In this document: positions 7,807-13,809 of the stretch, piece by piece
Layout of the letters: each line of letters begins with the position of its first letter
How positions within the stretch are numbered: the stretch's first letter is position 1
From: Mariprofundales bacterium
GTDB lineage: Bacteria; Pseudomonadota; Zetaproteobacteria; Mariprofundales; S012-25
DNA: 13,809 nucleotides
Reading direction: 5' to 3'
Assembly (NCBI GenBank): GCA_015487905.1
Contig: WFOX01000036.1
Span: 1 to 13,809, forward strand
Position numbers and translations under genes: made by a program
Notes under the pieces: generated by a model
What the model saw: the letters and a program-made list of their open reading frames with translations, nothing else
What the model was told of the DNA's origin: nothing
Database searches by the model: none

Positions 7807-10635
7807 ATGCGCGAGGGGATCTTGCGCGACCGCGCATTGCTGTTGCACCACCTGGAGTGGGTGCTCAATCACCCGCGCTTCGGCGCGCTCATGCTGGTGC
7901 TCATTGCGCTTTCGTTCGTGCATGAGCCTTGGCTGGCTGCGTTCATTTTCACCGTGTTTGCGCTGGAGATCGCTGCACGCATCGCCATCATGCACGAGAA
8001 AAAACGCACGAATCCCTATCGCGAATCCGCAGGCCGCCGCATGGAAAGCGTGTTTCTCGTGCTGGATGTGGTGGGCGCGCTTTCGCTTTGGGTGACGATT
8101 CTCAACCTTCCGCTGCAAGCGGAGGCCGCAAGTGCGGCGCGCATCGTGCGGGCCGTGTATCTCTTGCGCACATTGCGCTTCTTCCGCTACTTGAACCTGC
8201 AAAGCGCCATGTATTCGCCCACCTACGGCATGGCCGTCTCGCTCATCGTGCTGCTTTCGTTTTTCGCCACCGACACCTTGCTTTGGATCACGATCATCTT
8301 TTTCGCGGCCGAGCTGCTCGTGCGCGCGGTGCTCATGCGCAACATGCGCTTCACTTCCAAGCGCGAGCGCGCGATTGAATGGGGCTTTTGGGGCGTGGAT
8401 TTCTTCGCCACGCTTGCGATGGTGCCCGCGCTTGCGGTCGTGCCCTATGGCGGGGCGCTGCGTATGTTGCGACTCGTGCGCCTGCTGCGGCCTTGGACGG
8501 TGATCGTGCGCAACCTGCAAACCGTGATCCGTGAAGGCCAATACCTGCAAGAAGTGAATCTCGTCGTGCTTTTGCTTGCGGTCATGTCCATCGGCGCGGG
8601 CGTGGCCGCGCGCGTGTTTCTTCCCGATTACGACTACACGCGCGACGGCGTGATTGATGAAAAGGATCACTCGCTTCTCGCGCCGATGTGGTTCGCGTTT
8701 CGGCTGTTTTCCGATCCCGGCAACACGGTGCTGTATCCCGAGCACGCGGGGATCGCCGTGTTCTCCATCATTGCGCCGATCACGGGGCTGTTCGTGCTTG
8801 CGTTCTTCATCGGCATCGGCGCGAACATCGTCTCCGGCCTCATGGAGCGATTGCGCAACGAGCGCATCAACATCGCCAACCACATGGTCATGCTCGGTTG
8901 GAACGAAGCGGGGCCGTTCGTTTTGGAGCACCTCAAGCTCCTTTCCGAGCGCTTCCATGCGGCGCTGAGACTCGTGCTCTTGCACGAAGAGGCCACGCCG
9001 CCTGAGGAGGCCAGCGAGCCGTGGATCATGACCCGCCGCGGCGAGGTGCAGCGCGAAAAGGATCTTGAGCGCACGAACCTCAAATACGCGCGCCAAGCCG
9101 TGGCCCTGGCGCCTGCGGGGACTGCTGCGGATCAGTTCGCTTGGGGCATTACCACGCTCATTGCGGCGCGGCGCGAAAATCCGGATCTTTTGCTCACCTT
9201 CGCGCTTTCCGGCGATGCGCGTCCCCGGCTTGCTTCGCATCGGCATCCGTTTCAGATCGGCTGGGATGTGACGGGCTTTTACGATAAACCCACGGTCGTG
9301 TTTTCGCTTTCCGATGTGCGCGCGAACCTCTTGCGCAATGTGGTCGTCTATCGCGACTTTGATCAGGTGATGCACCGCCTTCTCGTGCCCGAACGCACCG
9401 AGGAATCCGCATTGCAGGTGTGCGAGTTCTCAGCGCACTTGCTCGTGGAAGAGGGCGAGCCTTGGTTGGAGGAGGCACGCGGCGCGCGCGCCCCGCTTGT
9501 GCAGGTGGCTGCGACGATGTTCCAGCGCGGCTCGGTGCTCGTGGCGCTCGTGCCGGAAGGGGGCGAGGCCGTGCCGCTTTATGACGCCGCGCGCCTTGCG
9601 CACGGCACGCGCGTGATCGCCCTGCTGGGGCTTGCGCTTTCCCCAAGCGCGTTGCAAGCCGATGCCTTGTTCGCCCTGCATAGGCCCTTGCCGCTTGCCG
9701 ACAAAGCAGCGCTTGGGCTTGCGCCGCTTCCTCGCCCCAAGCGCCTGCGCCTGCTTGCGCTCGGCTGGGTGGGGAGCCTGCCGCTTTTGCTCAAGCGGCT
9801 TTTGGATTCGTTCGCGGCCGTGGAGATCACGATCTGCGACGATTTGCCCGAGGAAGACATCAAAAAACAGCAGCGGTATCTGGAGGCGCGCGTGGCCGAG
9901 ATGCCCACGGCGCGCGAGCGCGTCAAGATTCACTACCGCTATTGGAACTTCCACGACATGGAGGCGATCCGCCCATATCTGCGCGCAGCGGATCGCGTGC
10001 TGCTCGCCCCGTCTTTGCACGCCAAGGACAAGGGATTTGCGCGCACGGCGGCCACATTGGCGCACATCGCCACGATTCTGCGCGAGGAGGGCCTTTCGCC
10101 CGAGGTGTTCCCGATCTTGGAGCGGCGCGATGAGGCGCGCGTGCTGCAAGAAGAGCTCGCCCGCTTTGATGCGGGGCTGGAGATCCATGTCGTCGTGCCA
10201 AACGAGTTTTTCGGCGCATTCGTGGCGCACACGAGCTTTCAAATGTATGCGGCCGAAAGCCCCGCGGCTTACGAGCTGCAACGCAAGCTGCGCCACAGCG
10301 TGGACGATCTCATGGGCGATGTGGGCGAGCAAGATGCGATGAGCGTGGGTGCGCTCGTCGTGGAACGCGAGCTTCCCGAAGATGCGGCAAGCGTCTATCG
10401 CGCGCTTTACGAGCAGGGCTATCTTTGGATCGGCTATCGCCTTAAGCGCAGCTTTTCCTACTCCGATCCCGTGCAGGAGTGGATCCGCCGCGTGTTCCCA
10501 CGCGAGCACGACTTCCGCTGCCTTCGGCAACACCAGATCATCCTCAACCCCTTCGGTAATCCCGTCTCGCGCTACTCTTGGACGCACCTGCGGGCGGAGG
10601 TGGCTGAACTCATCGTGATCGCGCGCGACTTCTAG
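7807..10635 (+). CDS. Predicted CASTOR/POLLUX-like RCK ion channel with tandem voltage-sensor-like domains
   Basis: This 942-residue membrane protein starts at an ATG four bases after the previous stop; no good ribosome binding site is visible, so it may depend on translational coupling. Residues 25-127 form a four-helix unit with S2 Glu54/Arg58, S3 Asp87 and an S4-like ladder of Arg112, 115, 121, 124 and 127. Residues 140-228 repeat the plan with Glu169/Arg173, Asp198 and Arg219, 222, 225 and 228. S5 is about 250-272, the pore helix about 290-302, a filter-like SDPGN at 302-306, and S6 about 316-345. NHMVMLGW (358-365) begins an RCK-like domain; a second begins with LLALGW (649-654). The ILNPFGNP...SW tail and the SDPGN filter resemble the CASTOR/POLLUX family. 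An EF-hand-like loop occupies 276-287. Codon use matches its neighbours. It should gate ions across the inner membrane; ion and ligand are unknown. Confidence 0.85.
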   Translation: MREGILRDRALLLHHLEWVLNHPRFGALMLVLIALSFVHEPWLAAFIFTVFALEIAARIAIMHEKKRTNPYRESAGRRMESVFLVLDVVGALSLWVTILNLPLQAEAASAARIVRAVYLLRTLRFFRYLNLQSAMYSPTYGMAVSLIVLLSFFATDTLLWITIIFFAAELLVRAVLMRNMRFTSKRERAIEWGFWGVDFFATLAMVPALAVVPYGGALRMLRLVRLLRPWTVIVRNLQTVIREGQYLQEVNLVVLLLAVMSIGAGVAARVFLPDYDYTRDGVIDEKDHSLLAPMWFAFRLFSDPGNTVLYPEHAGIAVFSIIAPITGLFVLAFFIGIGANIVSGLMERLRNERINIANHMVMLGWNEAGPFVLEHLKLLSERFHAALRLVLLHEEATPPEEASEPWIMTRRGEVQREKDLERTNLKYARQAVALAPAGTAADQFAWGITTLIAARRENPDLLLTFALSGDARPRLASHRHPFQIGWDVTGFYDKPTVVFSLSDVRANLLRNVVVYRDFDQVMHRLLVPERTEESALQVCEFSAHLLVEEGEPWLEEARGARAPLVQVAATMFQRGSVLVALVPEGGEAVPLYDAARLAHGTRVIALLGLALSPSALQADALFALHRPLPLADKAALGLAPLPRPKRLRLLALGWVGSLPLLLKRLLDSFAAVEITICDDLPEEDIKKQQRYLEARVAEMPTARERVKIHYRYWNFHDMEAIRPYLRAADRVLLAPSLHAKDKGFARTAATLAHIATILREEGLSPEVFPILERRDEARVLQEELARFDAGLEIHVVVPNEFFGAFVAHTSFQMYAAESPAAYELQRKLRHSVDDLMGDVGEQDAMSVGALVVERELPEDAASVYRALYEQGYLWIGYRLKRSFSYSDPVQEWIRRVFPREHDFRCLRQHQIILNPFGNPVSRYSWTHLRAEVAELIVIARDF

Positions 10636-10646
10636 GCAAAATCTTC

Positions 10647-10665
10647 CGCCGATCGGCGCTTTTTT
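10647..10665 (+). terminator. Weak intrinsic-terminator-like palindrome after the channel gene
   Basis: A perfect 12-base palindrome, CGCCGATCGGCG (10647-10658), lies 11 bases after the channel stop and is followed by C and six T residues. As a hairpin it gives only a 4-bp GC stem with a GATC loop, so termination would be partial at best. Its place between the early basal-body block and fliK fits a transcript boundary. Confidence 0.4.
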
Positions 10666-10700
10666 CCCGCCCCACGCTTCCGGCCGCACGCGAAAAATCC

Positions 10701-10712
10701 TTGATATTTCAA
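10701..10712. promoter_or_regulatory. Inverted repeat TTGA-N4-TCAA, possible activator binding site
   Basis: The sequence TTGATATTTCAA is an inverted repeat in a short AT-rich patch (about 10691-10720) that contrasts with the GC-rich surroundings. Its centre is about 30 bases upstream of the sigma-54 promoter candidate, roughly 50-55 bases before the predicted transcription start. Sigma-54 activators usually bind further upstream (about 80-150 bases), though flagellar activators such as FleQ and FlrC can act from close or downstream sites. Four-base arms are short, so this is only a candidate. Confidence 0.3.
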
Positions 10713-10734
10713 CGAATCTTGGTGTTCCGCGCAT

Positions 10735-10750
10735 TGGCAAGCCTGCTGCT
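10735..10750 (+). promoter_or_regulatory. Sigma-54 (-24/-12) promoter candidate for fliK-flgD-flgE
   Basis: TGGCAAGCCTGCTGCT has the diagnostic GG-N10-GC spacing and agrees with the consensus TGGCACGN4TTGCW at ten of twelve defined positions (mismatches at the sixth and twelfth bases). The predicted start of transcription is near 10761, giving a very short leader that begins just before the fliK ribosome binding site. Hook genes are under sigma-54 control in many Gram-negative bacteria, and a sigma-54 activator gene lies at the left edge of the window. Confidence 0.6.
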
Positions 10751-10774
10751 TTCAAAAAGGCAGGAGGATTGGCG

Positions 10775-12535
10775 ATGCAAGGGCACAAACCCATCCAACA
10801 CGCAGGCTTGCTCGGTTTGTTGCACGCGCCGCAGCGCGGCCACAAGGGCGCGAAGGGAATGCTTGGAGGTGCGCGGGGGTTTGCGGCGCTGTTTGCAGCC
10901 TTGCTGCACAAGGGACAAGCGCACAAGCAGGAAGCGCTTGCGCCGTCATCTGCGCGCAATCCGGCACCGAAGGCGCCTTCTATGCAGGCGCCGGCCCCCC
11001 ATGCACCGTCTGCTGCGCCTTTCAAGGTGTTGGCCACGTGGCGCGCACCCAAACATCTTCGCTTTGCTGCGCCATTGCCGATGCGCCGAGGGGCGCGCGC
11101 CTTGGCTTTCCTTCTCAAACCCGCGCAGCAAAAAGCCGCAAAACACGCGCATCCTCGGCTTGGAAACACGCCAAGGCCGACCATCTTGGTGCTGCAAGCC
11201 GCCCCGAAGCGCAACGCGCACAAAAGCCCCTTGGCTGCGCGCATCGTCCCCCTGCAAAAGCGCTTGGAAACGCCCAAGGGCGATGGGCCTTGCGGGGCTG
11301 GGCCTTGCGAGAACGCCCATGCGCAGGCATGGCCGGCATGGGTGGAGATGCCTCGCATGGGGTTGCCTGTGCCTTCGTCGCAGCCGCCCGAACGCGCGCA
11401 GGCGCGCAAGATGCCTGCTGCGGCCTTGCTTGCCCGGCCAGGTGCGCTTGCGCGCGCAAAGGCGGCGTTGCTTCGTGCAACCAAACAGGCGCTGGGCGGG
11501 ATGCATGCGCCTAAGCCTTCTTCGCTGCAAGCGCAGCAGCCGCATGCCGATGCGCGCTTCCCGCGTGCCAACGGGTTCGTGTTGCCGCCGCTTTCCGCGC
11601 CAAGGCCCGTGCGGGAAGAAGATGTTTCCGTGCAAGCGGATGCCGCAACGATGCCCGCCCCAGCGATGCCGCGCGCGCATGCGTTTCAGGCCAAGCTTGC
11701 TGCGCGGCCGAAGGTGGTTGCTCAGGCGAAAAAGGCAAGGGGTGTTTTAGGGCATGGGGCGCAGCCCTTGGCGGATGAGGCGCCAAGGCCTGTGCATGCG
11801 GCCAACGACTTCTTGCGCCCGCATCTCAAGGCCCCGGCGCTGGATGAGCGCGTGCGCGCGCACGAAGCCGTGCATGAAAAGGCAGGGGAGTCTTTGGCGC
11901 TTCCTGCGTCCTTGCACATGCCCAAGCCCGCGCCGAAGGCCCATCTGCCGCAGGCCGCAGCCGCCGAAGCGCCGATTCCGCACGAGACCTCGCAAAAGCA
12001 GGACAAGGTGCAACCCTCGTCAGGCGCGGAGCTTGCCGAGGTGGCCGCGCCGGATGCGCCCGCGCCGCGAGAGAGCGTGCGGGGGCACGCGGAACACCCT
12101 GCGCCGATGGGGCATGCAAGCGCGCCGCAGCCCGTGGCGCGCGCTTGGGAGGGGCTCGTACAGGCCGTCGTGCGCGGCGAGCGGGTGTTGGAGATGCAAC
12201 TGGATCCGCCGCATTTGGGCAAGCTGCACGCACGCATCGCGCTGGATGAGGGCCGCCATGTGCATGTGTGGATTGCAGCAGGCGCAGAGGCTCGGCACCT
12301 CATCGCAGCGCAACTGCCGCAACTGCGCGAGGCGCTGGAGGCTCAGGGCTTCGTGCTCGGCTCGTTCGTGTGCGCAGACCAAGAGCACCAAGGCGGTGGG
12401 CGCAGGCACGACGCGCCTTGGGGAGAAGAGAGCACATATTCCGCGGCGGCGGGGAAGGCCGCTGCGCCGCAAAGCCCCAAGCCCGCGCTGCGGCCTCAGG
12501 CCGCCCGGGACGGACGGCTCAGTATTCTCGTTTGA
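10775..12535 (+). CDS. fliK: Flagellar hook-length control protein FliK
   Basis: The 586-residue product ends with a clear Flg_hook domain at about residues 454-535: LDPPHLGKLHARI matches the family's 'L-x-P-x-x-LG-x-l-x-v' core, and EARHLIAAQLPQLREALEAQGF matches its second helix. This domain binds FlhB to switch export from hook to filament substrates. The long N-terminal part (1-450) is low in predicted order, rich in Ala, Pro, Lys and His and poor in acidic residues until about 330, and acts as the secreted ruler. At 586 residues it is longer than the 405-residue Salmonella protein, as is common outside enterobacteria. The ATG at 10775 has AGGAGG at 10762-10767. The in-frame TTG at 10769 would begin inside that spacer, so I reject it. 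flgD follows after 13 bases. Confidence 0.92.
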   Translation: MQGHKPIQHAGLLGLLHAPQRGHKGAKGMLGGARGFAALFAALLHKGQAHKQEALAPSSARNPAPKAPSMQAPAPHAPSAAPFKVLATWRAPKHLRFAAPLPMRRGARALAFLLKPAQQKAAKHAHPRLGNTPRPTILVLQAAPKRNAHKSPLAARIVPLQKRLETPKGDGPCGAGPCENAHAQAWPAWVEMPRMGLPVPSSQPPERAQARKMPAAALLARPGALARAKAALLRATKQALGGMHAPKPSSLQAQQPHADARFPRANGFVLPPLSAPRPVREEDVSVQADAATMPAPAMPRAHAFQAKLAARPKVVAQAKKARGVLGHGAQPLADEAPRPVHAANDFLRPHLKAPALDERVRAHEAVHEKAGESLALPASLHMPKPAPKAHLPQAAAAEAPIPHETSQKQDKVQPSSGAELAEVAAPDAPAPRESVRGHAEHPAPMGHASAPQPVARAWEGLVQAVVRGERVLEMQLDPPHLGKLHARIALDEGRHVHVWIAAGAEARHLIAAQLPQLREALEAQGFVLGSFVCADQEHQGGGRRHDAPWGEESTYSAAAGKAAAPQSPKPALRPQAARDGRLSILV

Positions 12536-12548
12536 CAGGAGGGTCGGA

Positions 12549-13226
12549 ATGTTGACACCCACGGCGGATACGCAACACACGCATGCCAACGCAGCCCAAC
12601 GCAAGCACACGCCCGTGCAGGATCTCGCGAAAAAGGATGTGTTTTTGAAGCTGCTCGTGGCGGAGTTGCAGTTTCAGGATCCGCTCAATCCGCGCGATCC
12701 CACGCAGATGTCCAGCCAGCTTGCGCAATTCACGAGTCTAGAGCAGCAGCTCAAAACGAACCGCCTGCTGGAGCAGTTCCTGCAAAAGCAGGGGGGGCTT
12801 GGCGCAGGCGGGCTTGCCGCGGAGGCGTCCTTGCTCGGCAAGCACGCGCTTGTGCGCACGGACGCGCTCTTCTTTGACGGCACGAATCCCGTGCGCTTTT
12901 CCGTGCATGCGCCCAAGGCCGTGCAGGTGCGCGTGTTTTTGCAGGACGCAAACGGCAACGCCGTGCGCAGCTTCACATTGGCCGTGCCGCCCAGCGGGGA
13001 GGTCAAGATCGCTTGGGATGGAACGACGGATGCAGGCGGCAGCGCCACTGCGGGCCGCTACAAGATCGTCGTGCAGGCCGAGGACGCCGCAGGCAAGTCC
13101 GTAAACGCCGAAGTGCGCCTTCGCGGTCTCATTGAGGCCGTGCTCCCGAATGACAAGGGCGCCATGCAGCTTCGCGTGGCGGGCGTGGATGTGCCCGAGC
13201 ACGCGGTGTATGAAATCACGCTCTAA
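12549..13226 (+). CDS. flgD: Flagellar hook-capping/assembly protein FlgD
   Basis: This 225-residue protein carries the conserved FlgD N-terminal segment FLKLLVAELQFQDPLNP at residues 32-48, followed by PTQMSSQLAQFTSLEQQ. The C-terminal half (about 95-225) has the Ig/FlgD fold pattern: VQVRVFLQDANGNAVRSF, then IAWDGTTDAGGSATAGRYKIVV, typical of FlgD and of FlgD-like Ig repeats. FlgD forms the temporary cap that guides polymerisation of hook subunits and is then discarded. The ATG at 12549 has AGGAGGG at 12537-12543. The gene lies between fliK and flgE, the usual order, and is 14 bases before flgE. Confidence 0.96.
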   Translation: MLTPTADTQHTHANAAQRKHTPVQDLAKKDVFLKLLVAELQFQDPLNPRDPTQMSSQLAQFTSLEQQLKTNRLLEQFLQKQGGLGAGGLAAEASLLGKHALVRTDALFFDGTNPVRFSVHAPKAVQVRVFLQDANGNAVRSFTLAVPPSGEVKIAWDGTTDAGGSATAGRYKIVVQAEDAAGKSVNAEVRLRGLIEAVLPNDKGAMQLRVAGVDVPEHAVYEITL

Positions 13227-13240
13227 AAAGGAGGTGGATG

Positions 13241-13809
13241 ATGGGTATCTACAACGCGCTTTACACAGGAGCAAGCGGCCTTACGGCCTTCGGCGAGGCC
13301 GTGCGGGTCGTGAGCGACAACATCGCCAATGTGAACTCGCTCGGCTTCAAGAGCCAAAATGTGGTCTTCGCCGATGTGCTCGCGCAAACCGTGAATGTGA
13401 CGCGCTCCAACATCGCCAACCAAGTCGGCAACGGCGTGCGCATCGGCGCGATCACGCGCGACATGAGTCAGGGCAGCATCCAGAACACGACGAACCCGAC
13501 CGATATGGCGATCAACGGCAATGGGCTCTTTGTCCTGCGCGATCCCGCAAGCGGCCAGCTCTACTACTCGCGCGCGGGCGCGTTCTTCTTGGACAAGGAC
13601 TTCAACCTCATCAACGGCCAGGGCTTCATCGTCCAAGGATGGAAGACGGATGAGCAAGGCAATGCGATCGGCAATGTCACCGACATCACCTTCGCGAACC
13701 TCGCAAGCCAAGCCAAGGCGACGACGAAGGTGACCGTGGGCGTGACCTTGGATTCCAACGCCGTGCCGATCGTGGCGGCCTTCAATCCCGCCGATCCCAC
13801 GACCTACCA
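13241..13809 (+). CDS. flgE: Flagellar hook protein FlgE, N-terminal part (runs off the window)
   Basis: The frame stays open to the end of the window (189 full codons). The N-terminus GIYNALYTGASGLTAFGEAV and DNIANVNSLGFKSQNVVFADVL are the classic axial-protein 'SGLxA...NIANxNTxGFKxxxxxFxDxL' motif. Later blocks (GSIQNTTNPTDMAINGNGLFVL and YSRAGAFFLDKDFNLINGQGFIVQGW) are standard for FlgE and its relatives. FlgE polymerises into the hook outside the cell. Two adjacent ATG codons exist at 13238 and 13241. I prefer 13241 because AAAGGAGG at 13227-13234 is then six bases away, against three. FlgF/FlgG share these motifs, but the position after flgD and the length of the D1 region favour FlgE. 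Confidence 0.93.
   Translation, partial: MGIYNALYTGASGLTAFGEAVRVVSDNIANVNSLGFKSQNVVFADVLAQTVNVTRSNIANQVGNGVRIGAITRDMSQGSIQNTTNPTDMAINGNGLFVLRDPASGQLYYSRAGAFFLDKDFNLINGQGFIVQGWKTDEQGNAIGNVTDITFANLASQAKATTKVTVGVTLDSNAVPIVAAFNPADPTTY

Larger units (their letters stand above)
10636..10774. other. Only substantial intergenic region in the cluster
   Basis: This 139-base gap separates the channel gene from fliK, while all other gaps are 15 bases or less. It holds the terminator-like palindrome, the AT-rich inverted repeat and the sigma-54 promoter candidate listed separately. I see no small open reading frame with a ribosome binding site and no RNA gene in it. Confidence 0.85.

Noticed and set aside
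10742..10764. CCTGC/GCAGG hairpin that could hide the fliK ribosome binding site
   Set aside because: One arm lies upstream of the predicted transcription start, so it would not be in the mRNA from that promoter. The stem is only five pairs.
9430..11571. Antisense open frame of 713 codons across the channel end, intergenic region and fliK
   Set aside because: No domain is recognisable, its composition is low-complexity, and it crosses the promoter region. It looks like a codon-bias shadow.
1..13809. CRISPR arrays, transposons, attachment sites, tRNA or rRNA genes
   Set aside because: I found no regularly spaced repeats, transposase-like proteins, terminal inverted repeats or tRNA-like folds. 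The window is continuous flagellar coding sequence apart from the channel gene.

Overview
The window is an almost gap-free flagellar basal-body and hook gene cluster, all on the + strand, from a GC-rich bacterium (roughly 60-65% GC by eye, heavy use of GCG, CGC, CTC and TTG codons). A flagellar-type sigma-54 activator at the left edge and a good -24/-12 promoter candidate before fliK suggest a Gram-negative-like lineage with sigma-54 hierarchical flagellar control. The order flgB-flgC-fliE-fliF-fliG-fliH-fliI-fliJ-(MgtE_N-domain gene)-fliK-flgD-flgE recalls the fla/che operon of Bacillus and clusters in several deep-branching Gram-negative phyla. No taxonomic marker gene is present, so I do not name a taxon.

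Layout: (1) 2-1033, the AAA+ and DNA-binding part of a sigma-54-dependent flagellar activator, 5' end outside the window. (2) 1017-2141, the proximal rod genes flgB and flgC and the MS-ring/rod adaptor fliE. (3) 2157-4753, MS ring fliF and rotor switch fliG. (4) 4750-7185, the export ATPase module fliH, fliI, fliJ. (5) 7182-7802, a membrane-anchored coiled-coil protein with an MgtE_N-like tail (YlxF/MotE type). (6) 7807-10635, a 942-residue predicted ion channel that is not a known flagellar component. (7) 10636-10774, the only real intergenic region, with a terminator-like palindrome, a TTGA-N4-TCAA inverted repeat and a sigma-54 promoter candidate. (8) 10775 to the right end, fliK, flgD and the start of flgE.

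The genes from the activator to the channel overlap or are separated by at most about 15 bases. Several junctions are TGATG, ATGA or GTGA overlaps, so this looks like one translationally coupled transcript making rod, MS ring, switch and export apparatus. The intergenic sites suggest that fliK-flgD-flgE (hook length control, hook cap, hook) can be switched on separately, probably by the activator at the left edge or a relative.

The item that stands out is the channel gene at 7807-10635. Its product seems to have two tandem voltage-sensor-like four-helix units, each with an arginine ladder; one pore domain whose filter region reads SDPGN, as in the CASTOR/POLLUX family, instead of TVGYG; an EF-hand-like acidic loop in the predicted periplasmic turret; and two RCK-like domains, each opening with an LGW motif. 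Its place inside a coupled flagellar operon, right after a MotE/YlxF-like gene, suggests an undescribed link between membrane potential or ion flux and flagellar assembly or rotation. That link is inference; the domain features are read from the sequence.
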